From DATMER01 sp040349255 (GTDB lineage: Bacteria; Acidobacteriota; Thermoanaerobaculia; Multivoradales; UBA5704), in the NCBI GenBank assembly GCA_040349255.1, contig JBEQUE010000139.1, forward strand, positions 1 through 11,666: 11,666 nt of DNA, given 5' to 3'. Of this stretch, positions 1 to 7,732 are shown piece after piece (within the stretch, counting starts at the first letter, position 1; every line of letters begins with the position of its first letter). The translations under genes were made by a program, and so were the position numbers. The notes under the pieces were generated by a model that did not search any database, had not been told where the DNA came from, and was given only the letters and a program-made list of their open reading frames with translations.

Positions 1-3000
1 CGCAATCAACTGGAGACGGAGGAGCTGATCGGGTTCTTCGTCAACACGATCGTCCTGCGCTCCGAGGTCACCGGCGACCTCACCGCCCGCGGCCTGATCC
101 AGCGCGTGCGCGAGGTCGTGCTCCAGGCCTACGCCCACCAGGACCTGCCGTTCGAGCGCCTGGTCGAGGAGGTGCGGCCCGAGCGCAGCCTGAGCCACGA
201 GCCGGTGTTCCAGGTCATGATGGTGCTCCAGAACCTGCGCCAGGACGGCGGGAACCTGCCCGGCGTGAAGACCCAGGCGGTCGGCATCCGGCGCGTCACC
301 GTGCAGCGCGACCTGACGCTGGAGATCCAGGAGAGGCCCGACACGCTCCTCCTCTCGCTGGAGTACAACGCCGACCTCTTCGACCACACGCGGATGACCC
401 GCATGCTCGGCCACTTCGAGGCGCTCCTCCAGGCCATGGCCGACTTCCCGGAGCGCCGGCTGTCGGAGGCGCCCCGGCTCACCGAGGCCGAGGCGCACCA
501 GGTCCTGCGCGAGTGGAACGACACCGCCGCCGGGGCGTTGACCGACGGCACCATCCACGGGCTCTTCGCGCGCCAGGCGTCGCTCACGCCGGACGCCGTT
601 GCGGTCGTGCAGGGCGACGCGCGCCTGACCTACCGCGAGCTGGCGGCCCGGTCGGCGGCGGTGGCCGCGGTCCTGCGTGTCCGCGGCGTCGGCCCGGAGG
701 TCCCGGTGGCGATCTGCACCGAGCGCTCGCCGGAGTCGATCGTCGGCCTCCTGGGCATCCTCGCGGCCGGCGGCGCCTACGTGCCGCTCGATCCGGGCAA
801 CCCGGCCGAGCGCCAGGCCCTGGTGCTCGCCGACGTCCGGCCGCCGGTCCTGCTCACCCAGCGCCGCCTGGCCGCGGCCCTGCAGCCCCACGGCGTGCCG
901 CTGCTCTGCCTCGACGACGAGCTGCCGGTCGCCGTGCCGGACGAGGCGGCGGCCTTCCCGGAGAACCTGGCCTACGTCATCTACACCTCGGGCTCGACCG
1001 GCCGGCCCAAGGGCGTCGGCGTGGATCATCGCGCGGCCGTCGGGCACTTCGCGACCCTGCGCCGCGTGCTCGGCCTGGAGCCCTTGGACAGGGTCCTCCA
1101 GTTCAGCTCACTCGCCTTCGACGTCTCCGTGCAGGAGATCCTGCCGACCCTGCTCTGCGGCGCCGCGCTCGTGCTGCGCGACGAGACGGTCGCGACCGTG
1201 CCGGAGATGGTGGAGTGGGTGGACCGCCACGAGATCTCCGTCCTCAGCCTGCCCACAGCCTACTGGAACCTGCTGGCCCAGGCCGGCGCGCAGGTCGAAG
1301 CCGTGCCCGCGCCGAAGCACCTGCGGGTGGCGGTCGTGGCCGGCGAGGCCATGCTTCCGGAGCCGCTGCGCGTCTGGCGGAAGAGCCCGTGGGGCGGGGT
1401 GCGGCTGATCAACGGCTACGGCCCGACCGAGGCCACCGTCCTCTCCACGGTGGAGGAGCCCGGCGACGGCCTGGCCGCGGTCCCGATCGGCCGGCCGCTC
1501 GCGGACCGGGTCAACTACGTGCTCGATCCGGCGCTCGGGCCGCTCCCGGCCGGCGTGCCGGGCGAGCTCTATCTCGGCGGCATGGGGCTCGCGCGCGGCT
1601 ACCTTGGCAGGCCCGTGGAGACCGCGGAGCGCTTCGTGCCCGACGCGCTGTCCGGCGTCCCCGGCGCGCGGCTCTATGCCACCGGCGACCTGGCGCGGAC
1701 GCTCGCCGACGGCCGCATCGAGTTCCTCGGCCGCATCGATCAGCAGCTCAAGATCCGCGGCTTCCGCGTCGAGCCCGGCGAGGTCGAGGCGGCGCTCCTG
1801 GAGCTGCCCGGCGTGCGCGAGTGCGCGGTCGTGGCCCGGGATCTGACGGGAGGCCTGCGCCTGGTGGCCTATCTCGTCCTGGACCCGGAGGCGACCGTCG
1901 ACTCGGTGCGCGAGCCGCTGCGCAAGAGGCTGCCGGACTACATGGTCCCCTCCCACTTCGAGGTCCTCGACGCCCTGCCGCGGACCGCGACCGGCAAGGT
2001 GGACCGCAAGGCGCTGCCGGCGCCGGCCGGAGAGGGCCAGGAGTCGGTCGGCTACCTCGCGCCGCGCGACGAGGTCGAGCGCCAGGTGGCGGCGCTCTGG
2101 GAGGACGTGCTCGGCGTGCGGCCGGTCGGCCTGCGCGACGACTTCTTCCACCTGGGCGGCCACTCGCTGCTGGCGGTCCGTCTCCTCTCGCGCCTGGAGA
2201 GCGCGACCGGCAAGCGGATCCCCATGGCGGCGCTGTTCCAGGGCGCCACGGTCGAGCGCCTGGCCGCCCTGGTCCGCGGCCAGGACGTGCCCCTGCGCGA
2301 GGCCTCGCTCGTGCCTATCCAGACCCGCGGCACGCGTCCGCCGATGTTCTGGGTCCACCCGGCCGGCGGCAACGTCCTTTGCTACGCGCCGCTGTCGCGC
2401 GCCCTGGGCGACGACTTCCCCGTCTACGGCCTCCAGGCCCAGGGTCTCGACGGCACCCTGGCGCCGTTCACCGACATCGGCGACATGGCGGCGCACTACC
2501 TGTCCGAGATGGAGGAGGTGGCGCCGGAGGGACCGTACTACCTGGGCGGCTGGTCGCTGGGCGGCGTGATCGCGTTCGAGATGGCGCGCCAGCTCCGCGA
2601 GCGCGGCAGGGAGGTCAAGCTCCTGGTGATGATCGACGTGCGCGCGCCGGAGCTGGAGGACCGCCTGGCGGCCAAGGACCCGCGCACCCTGCTGCGGAGC
2701 TTCGCCCTGGACTTCGGCCTGCCGCCCGACTTCTCCATGGAAGAGGACCCGCTCGGGTTCGACTTCAACCGCCAGCTCGGGGTGATCCTGGAAAAGGCGA
2801 AGGCGGAGGGGCTCGTGGCGCCGGACATCGAGCTGGCCCAGGTGTCGCGCTACTTCGAGATCTTCCGCGCCAACTTCCGCGCCCTGTCGCAGTACAAGCC
2901 CGGCCGGCTGCCCGGCGGCGCGGCGCTGCTCAAGGCGGCCGAGCCCCTGCAGCGCATCCCCCAGCGGCCGGAGGCCGGCTGGATCGAGAGGAACTTCCGC

Positions 3001-3195
3001 CGCGCCCACCTGGCGCTCGACACCGCCTGGAGCAAGGCCTGGAGCCGCTGGCTCCGGCCGACCCTCGGCTGGCGTCCACTGGTGGAGGAGGAGATCGAGA
3101 CCGGCCTGCTGCCGGGCACGCACTACACCCTGCTCCGCCAGCCGAACGTCGAGGCCCTGGCCGACTGGCTCCGGAAGGCGCTGAGCCGCGGCTGA
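1..3195 (+). CDS. Non-ribosomal peptide synthetase, C-terminal part (C-A-PCP-TE), 5' end outside window
   Basis: This is the end of a modular peptide synthetase; the frame is open from base 1, giving 1064 visible residues. Residues 1-130 are the end of a condensation domain (IGFFVNT at 10-16, HQDLPF at 46-51). The adenylation domain covers about 150-675, with YVIYTSGSTGRPKGV near 325-339, substrate-pocket Asp374, NGYGPTE and the catalytic Lys666 in TGKVDRK. The carrier protein has LGGHSLL with the phosphopantetheine Ser722. A type I thioesterase follows, with nucleophile Ser852 in GWSLGG, a likely acid Asp879 and His1041 in GTHYTLL. As the terminal module it adds the last residue and releases the peptide by hydrolysis or cyclisation. 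Aligned to GrsA, the ten pocket residues read D-V-Q-S-V-A-G-V-L-K, a code I do not recognise. Every catalytic residue is present, so the module looks active. Its stop is 4 bases before the 21-bp array. Confidence 0.96.
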   Translation, partial: RNQLETEELIGFFVNTIVLRSEVTGDLTARGLIQRVREVVLQAYAHQDLPFERLVEEVRPERSLSHEPVFQVMMVLQNLRQDGGNLPGVKTQAVGIRRVTVQRDLTLEIQERPDTLLLSLEYNADLFDHTRMTRMLGHFEALLQAMADFPERRLSEAPRLTEAEAHQVLREWNDTAAGALTDGTIHGLFARQASLTPDAVAVVQGDARLTYRELAARSAAVAAVLRVRGVGPEVPVAICTERSPESIVGLLGILAAGGAYVPLDPGNPAERQALVLADVRPPVLLTQRRLAAALQPHGVPLLCLDDELPVAVPDEAAAFPENLAYVIYTSGSTGRPKGVGVDHRAAVGHFATLRRVLGLEPLDRVLQFSSLAFDVSVQEILPTLLCGAALVLRDETVATVPEMVEWVDRHEISVLSLPTAYWNLLAQAGAQVEAVPAPKHLRVAVVAGEAMLPEPLRVWRKSPWGGVRLINGYGPTEATVLSTVEEPGDGLAAVPIGRPLADRVNYVLDPALGPLPAGVPGELYLGGMGLARGYLGRPVETAERFVPDALSGVPGARLYATGDLARTLADGRIEFLGRIDQQLKIRGFRVEPGEVEAALLELPGVRECAVVARDLTGGLRLVAYLVLDPEATVDSVREPLRKRLPDYMVPSHFEVLDALPRTATGKVDRKALPAPAGEGQESVGYLAPRDEVERQVAALWEDVLGVRPVGLRDDFFHLGGHSLLAVRLLSRLESATGKRIPMAALFQGATVERLAALVRGQDVPLREASLVPIQTRGTRPPMFWVHPAGGNVLCYAPLSRALGDDFPVYGLQAQGLDGTLAPFTDIGDMAAHYLSEMEEVAPEGPYYLGGWSLGGVIAFEMARQLRERGREVKLLVMIDVRAPELEDRLAAKDPRTLLRSFALDFGLPPDFSMEEDPLGFDFNRQLGVILEKAKAEGLVAPDIELAQVSRYFEIFRANFRALSQYKPGRLPGGAALLKAAEPLQRIPQRPEAGWIERNFRRAHLALDTAWSKAWSRWLRPTLGWRPLVEEEIETGLLPGTHYTLLRQPNVEALADWLRKALSRG

Positions 3196-3199
3196 GTCC

Positions 3200-3451
3200 G
3201 GGTTTTCCGCCGGCGCGCGCGCGTTCCCGGCGGCCGCGCACGGGTTTTCTTCGGCCGCGCACGGGATCTCCGCTGCCGCGCACGCGTTCTCGCCGGCCGC
3301 GCACGCGTTCTCCGCCGCGGCGCCCGTGATCTCGGCGGAAGAAAACCCGATCTCACCGCGCGCGAACCTGTGCGCGGCCGCGGAGAACACGCGCGCACGG
3401 GCCGCAAACCCGTGCGCACCGGCGGCAAACCGGTGCGCGCCGGACGGGTCA
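3200..3451. repeat. Mirrored array of twelve 21-bp units between convergent genes
   Basis: Twelve contiguous 21-bp units start at 3200, 3221, 3242, 3263, 3284, 3305, 3326, 3347, 3368, 3389, 3410 and 3431 with no indel. Unit position 3 is G, 8 is C and 16 is G in all twelve; 21 is C in eleven. Across unit borders a 14-base core recurs, close to GCGCACGGGTTTTC or GCGCACGCGTTCTC, followed by a 7-base variable GC-rich spacer. Cores run forward across the first six units and reverse-complemented across the borders from 3347 rightwards; the border at 3347 is hybrid. The arms can pair: 3286-3304 matches the reverse complement of 3370-3388 at 17 of 19 positions. The array fills the gap between the synthetase stop and the permease stop, whose codon (3449-3451) lies inside the last unit. 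Possible roles, by inference, are a bidirectional terminator or RNA-stability hairpin, or a protein-binding array, since 21 bp is two helical turns. I do not recognise the family. Confidence 0.87.
3308..3343. other. Short hairpin near the centre of the 21-bp array
   Basis: TTCTCCGCCG at 3308-3317 pairs with 3333-3343 as ten base pairs with a single bulged A at 3339 and a 15-base loop. It lies close to the point where the array changes orientation, so it could be the tip of a much longer stem formed by the two arms. There is no T-tract after it on either strand, so by itself it is not a classical intrinsic terminator. Confidence 0.5.
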
Positions 3452-5866
3452 GGACGACCGGAGCGTCACCACCGGATCGACCTGCATGGCCTTGCGGGCC
3501 GGCAGGTAGCTCGCGAAAACCGCGATGGCGAGGAGCACCGCCGAGACGCCCAGGAAGACCACCGGGTCGAGCGTGCTGACGGCGAAGAGCTGGCTGCCCA
3601 TCCAGCGCGTCAGGACGACCGCGAGGACCAAGCCCGTCACCACCCCGGCGCTTGCCAGGCGCAGGCCGTAGCCCAGGATCAGGCGGAAGATCTCCGTGCT
3701 CTGCGCCCCGAGCGCCAGGCGCACGCCGATCTCGTGCCGGCCCTGGCCCACGAGATAGGAGACCACCCCGTACGTGCCGACCGCCGCGAGCACCAGCGCC
3801 AGGGCCGACATCAGGGCGAGCAGCAGCGTGTTGAACCGCCGCTGCGCGCTCTGGCCGCCGAGCATCTCGTCGAGGCTCGCCACGCGGTTGATCGGCTGGC
3901 CGCGGTCGAGCGTCCACACCTGGTCGCGGATCGAGTTGGCCAGCTTCATGGGCTCGCCGTCCGTGCGCACCACCAGGGTCAGGAACGGGAACGGCGCCTG
4001 CGAGTGCGGCCGGTAGGTGGCCGGCCGCACCTCCTGGTCGAGCCCCGAGCGGTGCACGTCGCCGACCACGCCGACGATCTGCATCCAGGGGTCGGGGGTC
4101 TGCGGGCCGCCGTACTTGATGCGCTTGCCGACCGGGTTCCCCTCGGGCAGGAAGCGCCGCGCGAAGGCCGCGTTGACGATCACCACCGGAACCGACTGGG
4201 GGTTGTCCTCGGTGCCGAAGTCCCGCCCCTGGACCAGAGGGATCCCCAGCGTGCTGAAGAAGCCCGGCGTGACCGTGTCCACCGTCACCTCGATGCGCTC
4301 CTCCGGGTTGACCGGCGGCTGGCCCTCGACCGTGAACGAGTCCGAGCGCGAGCCCTCGCCGTCGAGCACCGTACTCGCCACCGCCGCCTGCTGCACGCCG
4401 GGGAGCGTCCGCACCCGCTCGACCAGGCCGGCGTAGAAGTCGCTCATCTGGGCCGGGTTCGGATACTTGGCCGCCGGCAGCAGGAGCTGGGCGGCGAGGA
4501 TCCCCTCCGTCCGGAAGCCCGGGTTGACCGACTGCAGTTGCAGGATGCTCTTGGCGAGCAGGCCGGTGCCGATCAGCAGGACGAGCGCCACCGCGATCTC
4601 CGCCGACACCAGCGTCTGGCGGGTCCAGCCGCGCCGCAGCCCGCCGGCGGTGGTGGGCTTGCCGTCCTTGAGCACCGTGGACGGATCGAGCTTCGCGGCG
4701 CGCAGCGCGGGCAGCAGGCCGAAGAGCAGGCCCGTGATCAGCGAGGCGAAGGCCGCGAAGGCGAGCACCGGCCCGTCGACCGTGATCTCGGCCACGCGCG
4801 GCATGTCGGGCGGGATGAGCGTCACCAGGAGCGGCACCCCCCAGCTCGCGAGGAGCACGCCGAGCCCGCCGCCGAGCAGGCCCAGGAGGACGCTCTCGAT
4901 CAGGTGCTGGCGCACGATCTGCCGCCGGCTGGCGCCCAGGGCGGCGCGCACCGCGACCTCGTGGGAGCGCGCCGCGCCGCGCGCGAGCAGCAGGTTGGCC
5001 ACGTTCGAGCAGGCGATCAGCAGCACGCAGAACACCGCCGCGAAGAGCAGCAGCAGGGCGGGCCGCACGTTGCCGACCAGGTCCTCGTGCAGCGGTACGA
5101 GGTTGATCCCGAGGCCGGCGTTGGTCAGCGGGTGGAGCCGCTCCAGCCGGTCCCCGATCACCTTCATCTCGGCCTGCGCCTTGGCGAGGTGCGCGCCGGG
5201 CTTGAGCCGTCCGACCACCTGCAGCCACAGGAAGCGGCGCTCCTCGGAGTCCATGCGGCTCGGGGCGAGCGGCACCCAGGCCTGCGCCCCGGCGGGAAAG
5301 TCGAAGCCCGGCGGCATGACCCCGACCACCACGTACTTCTCGCCGCGGATCGGGATCGTCCGGCCGACCAGCGACGGGTCGCCGCCGAAGCGCCGGTTCC
5401 ACAGCTCGTGCCCGAGGACGATCACGTTCGAGAACGCCTTCTGCTCCTCCTCCGGCGCGAACCCGCGGCCGAGCCGCGGCTCGACTCCCATCACCGAGAA
5501 GAAGGCGGACGACACCTGGGCGCCCGGGATCTGCTCCGGCTCCCCCTCCTGGGTCAGCGCGAGGCGCGAGCCGGTGAACGCCGCCATCGGACCGACCAGC
5601 TCGCTGTACTGCTTCCAGTCCTGGTAGTTGGGATAGGACGTCAGGTCCCGGTCCCACCCCTGGGTCCGGTTGTCGCTCCACACCATGACCAGCGCGCCGG
5701 AGTCGGGATAGGGCAGCGGCCGCAGCAGCAAGGCGTTGATGACGCTGAAGATGGCGGTGTTCGCGCCGATGCCGAGCGCCAGCGTGGCCGCGGCCACCAG
5801 GGTGAAGCCCCGGCTCTTGGCGAGAAAGCGGGCCCCCTGACGTATCTCTCTGAGAACGGTGTCCAT
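3449..5866 (-). CDS. ADOP-type ABC transporter permease (FtsX/MacB-like, duplicated)
   Basis: This 805-residue inner-membrane protein belongs to the duplicated orphan permease family: two FtsX permease halves and two MacB-type periplasmic domains in one chain. Hydrophobic segments lie near residues 21-47, 270-295, 325-350, 367-390, 418-438, 680-705, 728-755 and 768-790. The periplasmic domains fall at about 50-265 and 445-675. The FtsX landmark after a helix occurs twice, as HEVAVRAALGASRRQI near 302 and HEIGVRLALGAQSTEI near 711, each half ending in an ALRAAKLDP- or ARKAMQVDP-like stretch. Length is typical for the family. No ATPase is encoded beside it; in this family the partner is often distant or unknown. 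I chose the second of two adjacent ATG codons (5866), because AGGAG lies 4 bases upstream and MDTVLREIRQ resembles family N-termini; ATG at 5869 or GTG at 5908 are alternatives. It is antiparallel to the peptide genes, so a role in export or self-protection is only possible. Confidence 0.93.
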   Translation of the reverse strand: MDTVLREIRQGARFLAKSRGFTLVAAATLALGIGANTAIFSVINALLLRPLPYPDSGALVMVWSDNRTQGWDRDLTSYPNYQDWKQYSELVGPMAAFTGSRLALTQEGEPEQIPGAQVSSAFFSVMGVEPRLGRGFAPEEEQKAFSNVIVLGHELWNRRFGGDPSLVGRTIPIRGEKYVVVGVMPPGFDFPAGAQAWVPLAPSRMDSEERRFLWLQVVGRLKPGAHLAKAQAEMKVIGDRLERLHPLTNAGLGINLVPLHEDLVGNVRPALLLLFAAVFCVLLIACSNVANLLLARGAARSHEVAVRAALGASRRQIVRQHLIESVLLGLLGGGLGVLLASWGVPLLVTLIPPDMPRVAEITVDGPVLAFAAFASLITGLLFGLLPALRAAKLDPSTVLKDGKPTTAGGLRRGWTRQTLVSAEIAVALVLLIGTGLLAKSILQLQSVNPGFRTEGILAAQLLLPAAKYPNPAQMSDFYAGLVERVRTLPGVQQAAVASTVLDGEGSRSDSFTVEGQPPVNPEERIEVTVDTVTPGFFSTLGIPLVQGRDFGTEDNPQSVPVVIVNAAFARRFLPEGNPVGKRIKYGGPQTPDPWMQIVGVVGDVHRSGLDQEVRPATYRPHSQAPFPFLTLVVRTDGEPMKLANSIRDQVWTLDRGQPINRVASLDEMLGGQSAQRRFNTLLLALMSALALVLAAVGTYGVVSYLVGQGRHEIGVRLALGAQSTEIFRLILGYGLRLASAGVVTGLVLAVVLTRWMGSQLFAVSTLDPVVFLGVSAVLLAIAVFASYLPARKAMQVDPVVTLRSS

Positions 5867-5941
5867 CATGCTCCTCGGGAGGGGTGGGTCGAAGACATAG
5901 GCTATCACGCTCCTGTTGCATCGGCGCCGGCAAAATGCGAC

Positions 5942-5995
5942 AATTGGTATGTACCGTCGACAAACTCACGCCCGCCGCCCTGGTACATACGATTT
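5942..5995. promoter_or_regulatory. Imperfect inverted repeat in the divergent promoter region
   Basis: AATTGGTATGTACC at 5942-5955 and GGTACATACGATTT at 5982-5995 are reverse complements at 12 of 14 positions, with an exact 9-base core (5947-5955 against 5982-5990) and 26 bases between the arms. The repeat sits in an AT-richer patch of otherwise GC-rich DNA, about 75 bases before the permease start and 80 before the exporter start, where a shared control region for two divergent genes is expected. It could be a regulator site or a transcript hairpin. I see no convincing -35/-10 pair on either strand; TTGCCG at 5994-5999 with TTTTAG at 6016-6021 is the best and is weak. Confidence 0.42.
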
Positions 5996-6076
5996 GCCGG
6001 GTGAAAGGTTGTCCATTTTAGCAGGAGCTTGCAGCTTGATCCGAAACCCGGCCGTACCAAATCCGAGAGGCGGCGC

Positions 6077-7732
6077 ATGAAGCTCTTCTCGATCATCCGC
6101 CGCTACTCCAAGCTGGGTACGGTCACGCTCGCGGTCCTGTTCGGGGCGCTGAGCGGCCTGGCCAGCACGGGCCTCCTCCTGGTGATCAACCGGACCCTGT
6201 TCGACGACAAGGCGGCCTCGGAGGGGCGTCTGCTGATGTGGGCGTTCATCGCCCTGTGCGCCGTGGTCCCCCTCTCGCGGATCGCTTCCGGCTTCATCCT
6301 GGTCACCCTCGGGCAGCGCACCGCCTACGACCTGCGCATCGAGCTCGGCCGCAGGATCCTCGCCGCGCCTCTGAAGCGGCTGGAGGAGGTCGGCTCGCAC
6401 CGCCTGATGGTGGCCCTGACCGACGACATCGCCTCGGTCACCGACGCCCTGGTCGAGGTGCCGGTCATCATCATCAACCTCGCCCTGGTGATCGGCTGCC
6501 TGGTCTACCTCGGATCGCTCTCGGTCCCCGTGCTTCTCGCCGTGCTGGTCTTCATGGCGATCGGCATCCTGAGCTACCAGATCCCGCTCGTCGCCGGCAT
6601 GCGGCGGCAGGTGCTCGTGCGGGAGATGGCCGACGAGATGTTCGCCCACTTCCGCGGCCTGACCCAGGGCATCAAGGAGCTCAAGATCCACGGCGGGCGC
6701 CGCGGCGACTTCCTGGAGCACCTGAAGCGCACGGCGGGCTCGGTCCGCGACCTGGGCGCCACCGCGCGCAAGATCTTCATCACCGCCAACACCTGGGGGA
6801 GCCTGCTGTTTTTCGTCGTCGTCGGACTCGTGCTCTTCGCCGTGCCGCATCTGATGTCGATCGACCGCATGACGATGTCGGGTTACGTCCTCGTCCTCCT
6901 CTACCTGATGACGCCGCTCCAGCTCTTGCTCAACGCCTTCCCCATGCTGACCCAGGCGAACATCGCCGTGCGCAAGGTGGAGAGCCTGGGCATCTCGCTG
7001 CTGGAGGACGGCGCCGAGGTGATGGACTCGCCGCCGGCCGCTCCGGCCCCGGCGTGGCGGCGGCTGGAGCTGCGCGACGTGGCGCTCACCTACCGCCACG
7101 ACGACGAGGCCCACCTGTTCCGGCTGGGACCGCTCGACCTGACCTTCGTGCCGGGCGAGCTGGTCTTCATCGTCGGCGGCAACGGCAGCGGCAAGACCAC
7201 GCTCGCCAAGCTCCTGCTCGGCCTGTACGAGCCCGAGCAGGGGGACATCCTCCTGGACGGCGAGAAGCTCACGCCGGCGACCCTCGAACGCTACCGGGAG
7301 CACTTCTCGGTGGTGTTCTCGGACTACTTCCTGTTTGAAATGCTTCTCGGGCTCCAGTCACCCGCTTTGGAAGCCGACGCCAACCGCTACCTCGCGCAGC
7401 TCCAGCTCAAGCACAAGGTGCGCGTGGCCGGGGGCCGGCTGTCGACCACCGACCTGTCGAGCGGCCAGCGCAAGCGCTTGGCCCTCCTGACCGCGTATCT
7501 GGAGGACCGACCGATCTATCTGTTCGACGAATGGGCGGCCGATCAGGACCCCGAGTTCAAGAAGGTGTTCTACGACCAGCTCCTGCCGGAGCTGAAGGCC
7601 CGGGGCAAGACGGTCCTGGTGATCAGCCACGACGACCGTTACTACCATGTGGGCGACCGCATCGTGAAACTGGATTATGGACAGCTCGAGTATGACCAGC
7701 GCGTCAACGAGACCCAGTACGCCCTCGCCTGA
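6077..7732 (+). CDS. Cyclic-peptide export ABC transporter, PvdE/SyrD family
   Basis: A 551-residue ABC exporter with fused membrane and ATPase domains, predicted to move the finished peptide across the inner membrane. About six hydrophobic segments lie between residues 13 and 290 (near 13-36, 54-78, 127-146, 148-170, 239-256, 268-288). The ATPase domain has Walker A GGNGSGKTT with Lys373, signature LSSGQ at 460-464, Walker B YLFDE with Asp484 and Glu485, and the H-loop His518. The stretch FDEWAADQDPEFK followed by ISHDDRYYHVGDR is diagnostic of the PvdE/SyrD exporters found with siderophore and lipopeptide synthetases. The ATG at 6077 is preceded by GAGAGG with a 6-base gap; the longer TTG start at 6029 lacks proper spacing. 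Its last 56 bases overlap the next gene if that gene starts at its first ATG. Being first in a three-gene run, it ties the downstream enzymes to peptide production. The family is certain; the exact cargo is inferred. Confidence 0.94.
   Translation: MKLFSIIRRYSKLGTVTLAVLFGALSGLASTGLLLVINRTLFDDKAASEGRLLMWAFIALCAVVPLSRIASGFILVTLGQRTAYDLRIELGRRILAAPLKRLEEVGSHRLMVALTDDIASVTDALVEVPVIIINLALVIGCLVYLGSLSVPVLLAVLVFMAIGILSYQIPLVAGMRRQVLVREMADEMFAHFRGLTQGIKELKIHGGRRGDFLEHLKRTAGSVRDLGATARKIFITANTWGSLLFFVVVGLVLFAVPHLMSIDRMTMSGYVLVLLYLMTPLQLLLNAFPMLTQANIAVRKVESLGISLLEDGAEVMDSPPAAPAPAWRRLELRDVALTYRHDDEAHLFRLGPLDLTFVPGELVFIVGGNGSGKTTLAKLLLGLYEPEQGDILLDGEKLTPATLERYREHFSVVFSDYFLFEMLLGLQSPALEADANRYLAQLQLKHKVRVAGGRLSTTDLSSGQRKRLALLTAYLEDRPIYLFDEWAADQDPEFKKVFYDQLLPELKARGKTVLVISHDDRYYHVGDRIVKLDYGQLEYDQRVNETQYALA

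Noticed and set aside
1120..1998. Arginine or capreomycidine specificity for the visible adenylation domain
   Set aside because: The deduced pocket residues contain no extra acidic group to bind a guanidinium.
513..3329. 938-codon frame overlapping the synthetase on the same strand
   Set aside because: Its Arg/Pro/Gly/Ala-rich translation is an out-of-frame reading of the synthetase and the array.
3200..3451. CRISPR array
   Set aside because: The conserved core is only 14 bases with 7-base GC-rich spacers that resemble each other, and the orientation flips midway. CRISPR repeats and spacers are longer and spacers unrelated.
5867..5908. GTG start for the permease at 5908
   Set aside because: The extra 14 residues lack family similarity and its AGGAG is 1 base away; the ATG at 5866 is better placed. 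It cannot be excluded completely.
3326..6004. 892-codon open frame on the + strand antisense to the permease
   Set aside because: It mirrors a well-supported permease gene in high-GC DNA, has the His/Arg/Glu/Asp-rich composition of an antisense shadow, and shows no domain.
5994..6021. Sigma-70 promoter for the exporter operon (TTGCCG / TTTTAG)
   Set aside because: The -10 part matches at only 3 of 6 positions, so I did not annotate it as a promoter.
6029..6076. Upstream TTG start for the exporter
   Set aside because: The AGGAG before it is only 1 base away, and the added 16 residues do not resemble exporter N-termini; the ATG at 6077 has GAGAGG with good spacing.
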